A stretch of 45,818 nucleotides of DNA from Streptomyces sparsogenes (GCF_001704635.1 NZ_MAXF01000074.1:1-45818), one strand, 5' to 3'; positions 10,935 through 21,274 are shown, counted from the first letter of the stretch. Program-made: numbers and translations. Notes: a model not told the origin generated them from the letters alone.

Positions 10935-11337
10935 TCTCGCACCACACCACCTTGGACGCGGGGCCCCACAGCTCGCCGTTCAGCGGGAAGTGATTCCAAC
11001 TGTCGGCGAGCAACTCCAGCAGATGAAGCCCCCGCCCGCCCTCGCTGTCCGCGCCGACCGTCCGCAGGCCGGGCGGCGTGGGGCTGGTGTCCCACACCGT
11101 CATGCGCAGCCGCTCGGCGTACCACTTCAGCCGCAGATCGGCCTCGCCTCCGGTGTGCACGATCGCGTTGGTGAGCATCTCGCTGGCCAGCAGCTCGGCC
11201 CGGTCGACGAGTTCGGGCAGCTCATGGGCGGTGAGGGCGGTACGGAGGGAGGCCTGGGCGACGCGGACTGCGCGGGGGTCGTGGGGGATGTGCAGCGAGT
11301 ACTCGAACGGCGCGACGGCAGGGGTGACGAGGGGCAT
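10906..11337 (-). CDS. GHKL-type ATP-binding regulator (anti-sigma-like)
   Basis: 143 residues of the RsbW/SpoIIAB-like HATPase fold: an N-box ELLASEMLTNAIVHTGG, the GRGLHLLELLADSW glycine motif, and no other domain. In Streptomyces such single-domain ATPases accompany XRE-DUF5753 and DUF397 genes in whiJ-like clusters, and that is the arrangement here: it diverges from the regulator at 11567. Whether it still phosphorylates an anti-anti-sigma partner cannot be read from sequence. GGAGG lies just upstream of the ATG (complement of about 11341-11346). Confidence 0.85.
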   Translation of the reverse strand: MPLVTPAVAPFEYSLHIPHDPRAVRVAQASLRTALTAHELPELVDRAELLASEMLTNAIVHTGGEADLRLKWYAERLRMTVWDTSPTPPGLRTVGADSEGGRGLHLLELLADSWNHFPLNGELWGPASKVVWCEISRTPRPGW

Positions 11338-11566
11338 GGGGGCCTCCTGTGGCGCGGTGGGGTGTGCGAGGGCGGGCCGGTGTCATTGCCGCCATGTGGG
11401 CATGGCGGTGCGCTTCCGGCTGGCCGGATGTTTCGCTTGGTGAGCGGTGCGATACTCAACGTAGGGTGCAGCCCTGATACGTTGCAACCCTTATCCCGAG
11501 ATTCGCCCCGCCAGGGTGAACCGTGCCATCGTTGCCATGACAAGCCGTCAGGAGAGGGAAGAGCGC

Positions 11567-12415
11567 ATGCCGCCGAGAACCAACCCCACGGCGCGCCAGA
11601 TGCGGTTGGCCGCCGAGCTGCGCAAGATGCGGGAGCGCGCGGGCATGACCGTGCGCGAAGCGGGGGAGTTGCTGGGCACCGGCCCCATCCAGATCAGCCA
11701 CATCGAGGCGGGGCGCATCGGGGTCAGCGAGGAGCGGCTACGACGGCTGGCCGACAACTACCGCTGCACGGACGCCGAGCTGATCGACGCGCTGAGCGCT
11801 ATGGCAACCGAGCGGGTACGGGGATGGTGGGAGCGGTACCGGGGAGCGCTTGGGTCGGGGCTGCTGGACGTCGCCGCCCTGGAATGGCACGCCCACGCGA
11901 TGCGGACGCTGCGGGTCGTCCATATTCCCGGGTTGCTGCAGGTGGAGTCGTACATGCGGGCCCTGTTCAGCTACGCGCGGTCGAGCGTCTCCGATCACAT
12001 CGAGGCCTTGACCGACTTCCGGCTGCGGCGCCGAGAGGTGCTCGACCGCGACGATCCGCCGGAGTACACGGCGACCATCCATGAGGCGGCGCTCCGCATG
12101 AAGGTCGGAGACCGGAAGGTTGCGCGGGAGCAGCTGGAGTACATCCTGGAAAGGTCCGAACTCCCCGGTGTCACCGTGCGGGTGATTCCCTTCGCTGCCG
12201 AGGGTTTCGCGGGCATGGGCGACTCCGTGCTCTACGCGACGGGGCCGTTGCCCCGGCTGGACACGGTGCAGATCGATCAGGTCCACGGCAGCGCCTTCCT
12301 GGACGGGGAAGCGCAACTGGAGCACTACCGCCACCGCCTGAGCGCCGCAGAGCGGTTGGCACTCAGCCCCGAGGAGTCGCGAGACTTTGTTCACCAGATC
12401 GCACGTGAGCTGTGA
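11567..12415 (+). CDS. XRE-family regulator with DUF5753 (whiJ-like, Scr1 family)
   Basis: 282 residues. An N-terminal Cro/C1-type helix-turn-helix lies at about 10-65 (AELRKMRERAGMTVREAGE, then QISHIEAGRIGVS). DUF5753 fills the rest: VVHIPGLLQVESYMRALF, RLRRREVLDRDDPPEYTATI, VRVIPFAAEGFAGMGDSV. The ATG at 11567 is favoured because GGAGAGGGAAG sits 6-16 bases upstream; the frame also contains an ATG at 11537. The family pairs with a DUF397 protein, here starting 10 bp downstream. Such clusters influence development and antibiotic production in Streptomyces, and recent annotation calls them antitoxin-like regulators; the specific targets are unknown. Confidence 0.9.
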   Translation: MPPRTNPTARQMRLAAELRKMRERAGMTVREAGELLGTGPIQISHIEAGRIGVSEERLRRLADNYRCTDAELIDALSAMATERVRGWWERYRGALGSGLLDVAALEWHAHAMRTLRVVHIPGLLQVESYMRALFSYARSSVSDHIEALTDFRLRRREVLDRDDPPEYTATIHEAALRMKVGDRKVAREQLEYILERSELPGVTVRVIPFAAEGFAGMGDSVLYATGPLPRLDTVQIDQVHGSAFLDGEAQLEHYRHRLSAAERLALSPEESRDFVHQIAREL

Positions 12416-12425
12416 AGGGCGGAGC

Positions 12426-12623
12426 ATGCACGACATCCCCTGGCGCAAGTCGAGCTTTTCCGGAAACGGCATAAACAACGAATGCCTGGAACTCGCCGCC
12501 ACCGACGGCGCGATACACCTCCGCGAGAGCGAGGACCCCAGCACAGCCATACGCACCGCCCCGCGCCCCCTCGCGGCCTTCATCCGGGCGGCCAAAGCAG
12601 GGGCGTTGGACCGCCTGCTGTGA
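12426..12623 (+). CDS. DUF397 small protein
   Basis: 65 residues with the DUF397 hallmarks: WRKSSFSG near the N-terminus, CLELAA, a DG turn, and the terminal RTAPRPLAAFIRAAKAG. A GGGCGGAG Shine-Dalgarno precedes the ATG. It is the usual partner of the upstream XRE-DUF5753 regulator, perhaps modulating or being bound by it, so the two are probably one transcriptional unit. Confidence 0.9.
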   Translation: MHDIPWRKSSFSGNGINNECLELAATDGAIHLRESEDPSTAIRTAPRPLAAFIRAAKAGALDRLL

Positions 12624-12625
12624 GC

Positions 12626-12669
12626 ATGGGACAGCGACGCGCCGACGGCATGACGCGTCGCTGTCCCAT
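12626..12669. terminator. Bidirectional terminator hairpin
   Basis: A perfect 16-bp stem (12626-12641 with 12654-12669, 12-nt loop) lies between the convergent DUF397 and SRPBCC genes. Confidence 0.85.
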
Positions 12670-12686
12670 ACTCACCGCGAACCCGG

Positions 12687-13133
12687 CTACGCGCGGGCGG
12701 TCAGGAAGGTGCTCAGGCTGTCGAGGAGCATGGCGCTGCCCTGTTCGGCCATGTCGCGTTCCTCGGCGGTGTCACAGGTCTGGCTGAGCACGATCCGCGT
12801 GTGCTGGTCGTCCTGCTCGTCGAGTTCCATGGTCATGGCGGCGGGCTCGGGCTTGCCGGGCACGTCCATGCCGGTGACCAGGCGGCGGTGCTCGGCGACC
12901 TCAAGGTAGGAGCCGGTCAGCGGGAACTGCCCGCCGTCCGGGGTGACCATGGTGGCCTTCCACACTCCGCCCGCCCGTACGTCCATCTCGACGGAGCCGG
13001 CGGCGGCGCCCGTCCACTGGGTGTACTGCTCGGGGGTGGTCCACGCCTGCCACACCGCCACCGCAGGGGCGTTCAGCGTTCGGGTCAGGGTGTAGGCGAA
13101 GCCGTCGGCCGCGGTGGTCTGCTCGGTGGTCAT
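12687..13133 (-). CDS. SRPBCC (AHSA1-type) protein
   Basis: 148 residues of the START/Bet v1-like AHSA1 fold: the opening FAYTLTRTLNAPAVAVWQAW, then TPEQYTQW, MDVRAGGVWK, and the long C-terminal helix MAEQGSAMLLDSL. Such proteins bind small hydrophobic ligands; despite the AHSA1 name most bacterial members are not Hsp90 activators. GAGGAG (complement of 13140-13145) precedes the ATG. It lies downstream of the ECF42 sigma gene on the same strand but with a 161-bp gap holding its own inverted repeat, so it may be part of the sigma regulon rather than the same transcript. SRPBCC proteins are frequent ECF-sigma neighbours. Confidence 0.82.
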   Translation of the reverse strand: MTTEQTTAADGFAYTLTRTLNAPAVAVWQAWTTPEQYTQWTGAAAGSVEMDVRAGGVWKATMVTPDGGQFPLTGSYLEVAEHRRLVTGMDVPGKPEPAAMTMELDEQDDQHTRIVLSQTCDTAEERDMAEQGSAMLLDSLSTFLTARA

Positions 13134-13221
13134 GTCTCGTCTCCTCGTCTCGCCCGGTAGAGCTGTCTGATGTGCAGACGCCCGGGGGCGTGAGAACTCA
13201 TCGGTGTGCGTTGCCAGAACT

Positions 13222-13241
13222 TTGTCATCTGCCTCTGACAA
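13222..13241. promoter_or_regulatory. Inverted repeat upstream of the SRPBCC gene
   Basis: TTGTCA-N8-TGACAA, perfect 6-bp arms, 89 bp before the SRPBCC start and just after the ECF42 coding region. It could be an operator for an unidentified regulator; no promoter hexamers could be placed convincingly. Confidence 0.35.
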
Positions 13242-13294
13242 TCGGGCTGTTGGCGCCCCGGCGCCACGGATGAGCGGGCGTCCGGCCGTGCCCT

Positions 13295-14578
13295 TCAGGA
13301 GCCGCAGCGGGCGGCGCGGTCCAGGAGGAGCCGGCGTTCGCGGGTGTTGCGGGTCAGGGAGGCGGCGCGTTCGTATTCGGTGCGGGCCTCCGCCTCGCGG
13401 CCCAGCCGCTTCAGCAGGTCGGCGCGGACGCTGGGGAGGAGGTGGTAGTCCTTCAGGGCCGGTTCGTCGGTGAGGGCGTCGACGAGGGGGAGGGCGGCGG
13501 CGGGGCCCTGGGACATGGAGACGGCGACGGCGCGGTTGAGCTCGATGACGGGGGAGGGGGTCAGGGCCATGAGGCGGCCGTAGAGGGTGGCGATGGTGGC
13601 CCAGTCGGTGTCCTCGTAGCGGGCCGCCTGGGCGTGGCAGGCGGCGATGGCGGCCTGGAGGGAGTAGGGGCCGTGGCCGGCGCGGTGGAGGGCTTCGACG
13701 CCGCGGTGGATGAGGAGGCGGTTCCATCTGGCGCGGTTCTGGTCGGCGAGGAGGACGGGTTCGCCGTCGGGGCCGGTGCGGGCCGGGGTGCGGGAGGCCT
13801 GGAATTCCAGGAGGGCGGCGAGGCCGTGGGCTTCGGGTTCCCGGGGCATGAGGGCGGCCAGGACGCGGGCCAGGCGGAGGGCGTCCTCGCAGAGGGCGGG
13901 GCGGAGCAGGTCGTCGCCGGCGGTGGCGGAGTAGCCCTCGTTGAAGATGAGGTAGATGACTTCGAGGACGGAGGCGAGGCGGGCGGCCCGGTCGGCGCCG
14001 TAGGGGACCTCGAAGGGGACGCCGGCTTTGGCGAGGGCCCGTTTGGCGCGGACGATGCGCTGGGCGACGGTGGGCTCCGGGGCCAGGAAGGCGCGGGCGA
14101 TCTCCTGGGTGGTCAGCCCGCCCAGCAGGCGCAGGGTGAGGGCGACCCGGGCCTCGGTGGACAGCACGGGGTGGCAGGCGGTGAAGATCAGCCGCAGCAG
14201 GTCGTCGTCGATGTCCTCGGCGGGGTCCTCGGCGTAGTCGGGCGGGGCCGCGTCCGTGAGGGTACGGCCGACCTCGGCGAGCTTGCGCGCGTACGTCTCC
14301 TTGCGGCGTACGAGGTCGATCGCGCGGTGCCTGGCGGTGGCCATGAGCCAGGCGCCCGGGTTGTCCGGGACGCCCGACTCCGGCCACTGCTCCAGCGCGG
14401 CGACCAGAGCGTCCTGCGCCAGCTCCTCGGCCAGCCCTATGTCCCGCACGATGCGGGTGACCCCCGCGATGATCCGCGCGGATTCGATTCTGAAGACCGT
14501 TTCGGTGGCCTGGACCGCCTCGGCGCCTGCTGCCTCAGAGCCCGCTGCGTCAGCGCTTGCTGCTCCCGTCACGGTCAC
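13295..14578 (-). CDS. ECF42-group RNA polymerase sigma factor with C-terminal DUF6596/TPR-like extension
   Basis: 427 residues, about twice the usual ECF sigma length. Sigma region 2 lies at about 30-100 (RIVRDIGLAEELAQDALVAA, WLMATARHRAIDLVRR), region 4 at about 140-200 (LTLRLLGGLTTQEIARAFL, AQRIVRAKRALAKAGV). The long C-terminal domain (about 205-425) contains the DUF6596 motif NRARWNRLLIHRG and helical TPR-like repeats ending LTRNTRERRLLLDRA. ECF42 factors lack a cognate anti-sigma factor and are instead linked to YCII/DGPF-family genes, one of which lies 41 bp upstream in the same operon. The GTG start has no strong Shine-Dalgarno; translation may be coupled to the preceding gene. Confidence 0.92.
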   Translation of the reverse strand: MTVTGAASADAAGSEAAGAEAVQATETVFRIESARIIAGVTRIVRDIGLAEELAQDALVAALEQWPESGVPDNPGAWLMATARHRAIDLVRRKETYARKLAEVGRTLTDAAPPDYAEDPAEDIDDDLLRLIFTACHPVLSTEARVALTLRLLGGLTTQEIARAFLAPEPTVAQRIVRAKRALAKAGVPFEVPYGADRAARLASVLEVIYLIFNEGYSATAGDDLLRPALCEDALRLARVLAALMPREPEAHGLAALLEFQASRTPARTGPDGEPVLLADQNRARWNRLLIHRGVEALHRAGHGPYSLQAAIAACHAQAARYEDTDWATIATLYGRLMALTPSPVIELNRAVAVSMSQGPAAALPLVDALTDEPALKDYHLLPSVRADLLKRLGREAEARTEYERAASLTRNTRERRLLLDRAARCGS

Positions 14579-14619
14579 CCATCAGAGCAGCCGCGCGGGA
14601 GCCGGGCAAGCGCGGTCGG

Positions 14620-14976
14620 TCAGCCTTCGGCGATCTCCCGGACCTCGGCGGTGACGGTCCAGTAGTCCTCGTGGGTCTGCAGGAACCGCTTGGTCCACTC
14701 CAGCGCCTCGGCCTTGTCCTTGGCCTGGATGATGGAGTAGCCGCCGATGACCTCCTTGCTCTCGGTGAAGGGCCCGTCGGTGTAGCTGAGCTTGCCGCCG
14801 GACCAGGTGACCCGGGTGCCCTCGGAGGTGGGGGTGAGGCCGGCCGTGTCCAGCATCACCCCGGCCTTCGTGATCTCCTCCAGCAGCGCGCCCATGCGCT
14901 CCTGGAGCTCGGGGCTGGGGCCCTCGGCGGGGGCGTTCTGCTCGTCGATGCGGATCAACGTCATGAAGCGCGGCAT
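14620..14976 (-). CDS. YCII-related (DGPF) protein of the ECF42 locus
   Basis: 118 residues. The signature YTDGPFTESKEVIGGYSI (DGPF motif) and the opening MPRFMTLIRIDE place it in the YCII-related family, a ferredoxin-like dimer fold of unknown activity. DGPF genes are the standard neighbours and regulatory targets of ECF42 sigma factors. GAGGAG precedes the ATG with good spacing; an in-frame GTG or ATG further upstream is not needed. A promoter matching the ECF42 consensus lies upstream (15028-15054). Confidence 0.92.
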   Translation of the reverse strand: MPRFMTLIRIDEQNAPAEGPSPELQERMGALLEEITKAGVMLDTAGLTPTSEGTRVTWSGGKLSYTDGPFTESKEVIGGYSIIQAKDKAEALEWTKRFLQTHEDYWTVTAEVREIAEG

Positions 14977-15027
14977 GGTGACTCCTCGGTACGGAGGGCG
15001 GGGACTCTCCCCGTCTCTCACCCTTGC

Positions 15028-15054
15028 GTCGAACGGGAGACGGCCGGATCGACA
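15028..15054 (-). promoter_or_regulatory. Predicted ECF42-dependent promoter
   Basis: On the minus strand TGTCGA (complement of 15049-15054) is followed after 17 nt by CGAC (complement of 15028-15031), 51 bp before the YCII start codon. This matches the ECF42 -35 TGTCGA and -10 CGA(C/T)C-type motif as I recall it, and implies autoregulation of the YCII-sigma operon. Confidence 0.65.
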
Positions 15055-15222
15055 GCTCCCGGAAAAAATCTCCGAAGAATTTCTCGCCCGCTATGACGCT
15101 CTATGTGGCGATAAGTCCCGCCTGGTGCGGGCGGGGCGGCCGGGGCGCACGATGGGGAGAGGGTTAGCGGGCGCCGACAACGGTGAGACGTAACAGCCCG
15201 TGACCCGTCGGCAGGGAAGAGG

Positions 15223-16848
15223 ATGAGTACCGATCGCACCCCACCCCGTCATCCCCGCCGCCGCCCCCGCAGGGTGGCGCCCGGCGGCCGGAGCGAGCGC
15301 ACCGACCGGATGCTGCGGACGCTGTTGCGCCGCCGCAAGGAGCCGCTGACCATCTCGGACGTGACGGTCGTCGACCGGCCGGGGCTGCGCCGCGCGGTCG
15401 CGGCGACGGCGGTCGGCAACACCATGGAGTGGTTCGACTTCGGCGTCTACGCGTATGTCGCGGTCACGCTCGGCAAGGTCTTCTTCCCCTCGGACTCGGC
15501 GGCGACGCAGGTGGTCTCCACCTTCGCCACCTTCGCGGTCGCGTTCCTGGTCCGGCCGCTGGGCGGGCTGGTCTTCGGGCCGCTGGGGGACCGCATCGGG
15601 CGGCGGCGGGTGCTCTCGACCACCATGATCATGATGGCGATCGGCACCTTCGCGGTGGGGCTGCTGCCCGGTTACGACTCCATCGGCATCGCGGCCCCGC
15701 TGCTGTTGCTGGCGTGCCGGGTGGTGCAGGGGTTCTCGACCGGCGGCGAGTACGCGGGGGCCACGACGTACATCGCCGAGTTCGCCCCGGACCGGCGCCG
15801 CGGCTTCCTGGGGAGCTGGCTGGACTTCGGGACGTTCGTCGGCTATTCGCTGGGGTCCGGGGTGGTCACGGTGCTGACCGCGGTGCTCGGCGAGCAGGGG
15901 ATGGTGGACTGGGGCTGGCGGGTGCCGTTCCTGATCGCGGGGCCGCTCGGGCTGATCGGGCTCTACATGCGGCTGCGGCTGGAGGAGACCCCGGCGTTCC
16001 AGCAGGAGGCCGAGCGGGCCGCGGAGGCGGTGGGCGCCGGGCAGGACAGCGTGGATCCGGTCGAGGAGGCGCGCCAGTCCGGCAAGGGCCGGCTGAAGGA
16101 GATCTTCACCCGGCACTGGCAGGCCGTGCTGATCTGCATGGGGCTGGTGCTGCTGTACAACGTCACCAACTACATGGTGACGTCCTACCTGCCCACGTAC
16201 ATGACCTCCACCCTGGGCCAGGACCCCACCACGGCCCAGGTGCTGGTGCTCGGCACGATGATCCTCGTCGCGCTGACGATCACCGTGGTGGGCCGCTCCT
16301 CCGACCGCTGGGGGCGGCGGCCGATGTTCATGGCCGGCAGCGTGGCGCTGATCGCCCTCGCGATCCCGGCGCTGCTGCTGATCCAGGCGGGCGGGTTCCT
16401 GATGCCCGCCGTGGGCTGTGTGATCCTCGGGCTGCTGCTGGTGATCTTCGCGGGGACCAGCGCGGCCACGCTGCCCGCCCTGTTCCCGACCCGGCTGCGC
16501 TACGGCGCCCTGTCGATCGCGTTCAACATCTCGGTGTCGCTGTTCGGCGGCACCACCCCGCTGGTCGCCTCCTGGCTGGTCGCCACGACGGGCGACAAGC
16601 TGGTGCCCGCCTACTACCTGATGGGCGCGGGCCTCGTCGGGCTGGTCTCCACGATCTTCCTGCACGAGACGGCGGGCAAGCCGCTGCGCGGCTCGGGGCC
16701 CATGGTGGAGACGGCCGAGGAGGCGCGGCGGCTGGTGGCCAGGAGCCGCACCCGGGCCGGGCGGCGGGCGCGGGACGTGTGGATCAGGCTGCGCCACCCG
16801 TGGGCGGCGCAGCGGTACCGGGATCACGGCGGGGACGGGGGACGGTGA
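15223..16848 (+). CDS. ProP-type MFS transporter (metabolite:H+ symporter family)
   Basis: 541 residues and about 12 membrane helices. The MHS-family signature opens at about 60: VGNTMEWFDFGVYAYVAV. The loop 2-3 motif is GPLGDRIGRRRVL, the second-helix motif RVVQGFSTGGEYAGATTYIAE, and the cytoplasmic centre RLRLEETPAF. These are the marks of proline/betaine (ProP), citrate or alpha-ketoglutarate proton symporters; substrate cannot be set from motifs, though compatible solutes are the commonest guess. The N-terminal about 50 residues are Arg-rich and hydrophilic. The Shine-Dalgarno is GGGAAGAGG directly before the ATG. It is transcribed alone, divergent from the YCII-ECF42 operon. Confidence 0.88.
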   Translation: MSTDRTPPRHPRRRPRRVAPGGRSERTDRMLRTLLRRRKEPLTISDVTVVDRPGLRRAVAATAVGNTMEWFDFGVYAYVAVTLGKVFFPSDSAATQVVSTFATFAVAFLVRPLGGLVFGPLGDRIGRRRVLSTTMIMMAIGTFAVGLLPGYDSIGIAAPLLLLACRVVQGFSTGGEYAGATTYIAEFAPDRRRGFLGSWLDFGTFVGYSLGSGVVTVLTAVLGEQGMVDWGWRVPFLIAGPLGLIGLYMRLRLEETPAFQQEAERAAEAVGAGQDSVDPVEEARQSGKGRLKEIFTRHWQAVLICMGLVLLYNVTNYMVTSYLPTYMTSTLGQDPTTAQVLVLGTMILVALTITVVGRSSDRWGRRPMFMAGSVALIALAIPALLLIQAGGFLMPAVGCVILGLLLVIFAGTSAATLPALFPTRLRYGALSIAFNISVSLFGGTTPLVASWLVATTGDKLVPAYYLMGAGLVGLVSTIFLHETAGKPLRGSGPMVETAEEARRLVARSRTRAGRRARDVWIRLRHPWAAQRYRDHGGDGGR

Positions 16849-16893
16849 TCTGGTGACCTGGGCCGGGGGTGGGCCGGCGGCAGGGAGTCGTGA

Positions 16894-17277
16894 TCAGTTC
16901 TCCGCCTGCCAGAGGAGCACGGCCGCGACCACCATGACCAGGATGGAGGTGGTCACCCAGACCATCGCCCCCTTGCTCGGCTTCGTCGCGGGGTTCTGGA
17001 CCCACCGGTAGTAGTCGCGGGTGATCTGGCGGCGTACCGGGGCGAGCGCGACCGGCATCATGATCATGAGGACCGTGTACTGGTAGCAGGTGCTGGCCGG
17101 CCCGTCGCCCTGGGCGAGGCTGTTGCCTCCCACCGCGATGATGCCGATGACCGGCATCCAGAGCTGCTTCGTGCGGTACTGCGGGATCTCGATGATCCAC
17201 TGCATGGCGGCGAGGTTGACGAGGGTGGCGCCCGCGGCGATCAGTATCCACGTGCTGGTGGACAGCGACTGGAACAT
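16894..17277 (-). CDS. Hypothetical four-helix membrane protein
   Basis: 127 residues with four hydrophobic segments: about 9-26, 40-57, 68-83 and 104-122. Between helices three and four is a basic loop (RRQITRDYYRWVQNP). I recognise no catalytic motif and no named family. GGGGAGGA precedes the ATG. It lies 70 bp downstream of the PPOX gene on the same strand, so the two may be co-transcribed, and it converges with the ProP-type gene. Confidence 0.72.
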   Translation of the reverse strand: MFQSLSTSTWILIAAGATLVNLAAMQWIIEIPQYRTKQLWMPVIGIIAVGGNSLAQGDGPASTCYQYTVLMIMMPVALAPVRRQITRDYYRWVQNPATKPSKGAMVWVTTSILVMVVAAVLLWQAEN

Positions 17278-17347
17278 GGAAGTCCTCCCCGGCCGGTGCG
17301 ACGCCGCGCTGTGCCGGCGTTGGCCCGGACTTTACCGGGAGTGATCG

Positions 17348-17752
17348 TCACGCCCGGCCCAGCGCCCTCGTCAGCGCGATCTCGATCAGGACCCGGTCCG
17401 GGTTGGGCGACGGGGTGCGCTCGTAGCGCTCGGCGTAGCGGCGCACCGCGTCCTCGATGAGTTCGGCCTCGGTGCGGACGACCGCCCGGCCCTCGAGCGT
17501 CGCCCAGCGCCTTCCGGCGAACTGGCAGACCGCGACGGGCACGCCGGAGGGGCCGGCGGACCGGATGTGGGCGACCTTGCGGCTGTGCTTGTTGCTGATG
17601 ACGCGGGCGAGGCCGGCCGCCGGGTCGTAGGTGACGCCGACGGGGACCACGTGGGGGGTGCCGTCGGGGCGCGGCGTGGTCAGGGTGCACACATGGCGCT
17701 CGCGCCAGAAGGCCAGGTAGTCGGGGCCGGGGTCGCGTGGGTCCAAGGCCAT
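17348..17752 (-). CDS. PPOX-class (probably F420- or FMN-dependent) oxidoreductase
   Basis: 134 residues of the split-barrel flavin/F420-binding fold: [44 protein letters not shown], then [17 protein letters not shown]. This is typical of the small F420-dependent PPOX families abundant in actinobacteria; the substrate is unknown. The ATG at 17752 is chosen because a -10-like TAGATT (complement of 17759-17764) ends 6 bp before it, indicating a leaderless transcript; a GTG at 17758 in frame is too close to that -10. It is divergent from clpB, and the HAIR at 17777-17797 covers its -35 region. Confidence 0.82.
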   Translation of the reverse strand: MALDPRDPGPDYLAFWRERHVCTLTTPRPDGTPHVVPVGVTYDPAAGLARVISNKHSRKVAHIRSAGPSGVPVAVCQFAGRRWATLEGRAVVRTEAELIEDAVRRYAERYERTPSPNPDRVLIEIALTRALGRA

Positions 17753-17758
17753 GGCCAC

Positions 17759-17793
17759 AATCTATCGACCCACGCCCTTGAGTGGAATAGACT
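17759..17793. promoter_or_regulatory. Overlapping divergent promoters of the PPOX gene and clpB
   Basis: Leftward, TAGATT (complement of 17759-17764) lies 6 nt from the PPOX ATG. Rightward, TAGACT at 17788-17793 is a good clpB -10, with a weak -35 (TCGACC, 17765-17770) 17 nt upstream. The two promoters interlock around the HAIR, so one bound HspR could affect both. Confidence 0.5.
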
Positions 17794-17797
17794 CAAC
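17777..17797. promoter_or_regulatory. HAIR (HspR operator) of clpB
   Basis: CTTGAGT-N7-ACTCAAC matches the HAIR consensus at 13 of 14 arm positions, the best site in the window, and overlaps the predicted clpB -10. clpB is an established HspR target in Streptomyces. Confidence 0.93.
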
Positions 17798-17891
17798 TTT
17801 ACGGAGGTTGGGTACGGCAGGACTGAGTGGCTGGAACTGGGTCGCAGGGACTGAGTGCCGCCAAGAGCGCGACGAGGAGGAGTACGGGGAC

Positions 17892-20483
<2,592 letters not shown>

Positions 20484-20528
20484 GCGGCACGGCAAGAGGC
20501 CCGGCCGCGGCAGGCGGCCCCGGCACCG

Positions 20529-20570
20529 GGCGGGTGGCCCGCGGCGCGCGCCGCGGGCCACCCGCCTTTT
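20529..20570 (+). terminator. clpB terminator
   Basis: A perfect 17-bp stem (20529-20545 with 20550-20566, loop GCGC) followed by TTTT, 45 bp after the clpB stop. Confidence 0.92.
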
Positions 20571-20684
20571 CGCCGTCGGGTGTGGGTGATCGGATCCGCC
20601 GATCCGGCAAGAGTTGGCCCGGGCTTGCACGGTGGGGGCGGGTGTGAGGGAGGATGGCGGTATCCAGACGAAGGGAAATCCACG

Positions 20685-21221
20685 GTGAGCATCGACCCGT
20701 CCTCGATTCCGAATTTCGGGGGCCAGCCCGAGCCGCAACCGACGGGTCCGACGGGCCCCGTGCTGCCCGACCAGGACCTGGTCAAGCAGCTGCTGGAGCA
20801 GATGGAGCTGAAGTACGTCGTCGACGAGGAGGGAGACCTCGCGGCGCCGTGGGAGCAGTTCCGCACCTACTTCATGTTCCGTGGTGAGGAGGAGCAGCAG
20901 GTCTTCTCGGTCCGGACCTTCTACGACCGGCCGCACGAGATCGACGAGAAGCCGCGACTGCTCGAGGCGATCGACGACTGGAACCGTCGCACGCTGTGGC
21001 CGAAGGTCTACAGCCACACCAACGACGACGGCACCGTCCGGCTGATCGGTGAGGCGCAGATGCTGATCGGCACCGGCGTCAGCCTGGAGCACTTCGTGTC
21101 CAGCACGGTCAGCTGGGTGCGGGCCTCGATCGAATTCGACCGGTGGCTGGTCGAGCAGCTGGGCCTCGAGGCCGACATCGAGTCCGACGGCGACGAGAAG
21201 CCGGACGACGGCGAGGTCTGA
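20685..21221 (+). CDS. YbjN-domain protein
   Basis: 178 residues. A proline-rich N-terminus of about 28 residues is followed by the YbjN/type-III-chaperone-like fold: LLEQMELKYVVDEEGDL, YFMFRGEEEQQVFSVRTFYD, LLEAIDDWNRRTLWPKVY, and the closing EHFVSSTVSWVRASIEFDRW. An acidic tail ends the protein. In E. coli YbjN overexpression affects motility and stress tolerance; the actinobacterial members have no defined role. The GTG at 20685 is favoured by AAGGGA upstream and gives the family start (SIDPSSIPNFGG). It follows the clpB terminator and is probably monocistronic. Confidence 0.85.
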   Translation: MSIDPSSIPNFGGQPEPQPTGPTGPVLPDQDLVKQLLEQMELKYVVDEEGDLAAPWEQFRTYFMFRGEEEQQVFSVRTFYDRPHEIDEKPRLLEAIDDWNRRTLWPKVYSHTNDDGTVRLIGEAQMLIGTGVSLEHFVSSTVSWVRASIEFDRWLVEQLGLEADIESDGDEKPDDGEV

Positions 21222-21274
21222 CGGCGAGGTCTGGCGGCGAGGTCTGACGGCCGCACCGCCCGGCCCGCGCCGGA

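Noticed and set aside
11453..11490. A HAIR-like or operator site upstream of the XRE regulator (ACTCAAC and AGGGT-GCA/TGCAACCCT)
   Set aside because: ACTCAAC lacks a CTTGAGT partner at 7 nt, and the other repeat is imperfect (one-base length difference); too weak to list as a feature.
12687..14387. One giant protein fusing the SRPBCC domain to an upstream Pro/Arg-rich region
   Set aside because: The upstream part is the out-of-frame shadow of the ECF42 sigma gene; the SRPBCC start at 13133 has its own GAGGAG.
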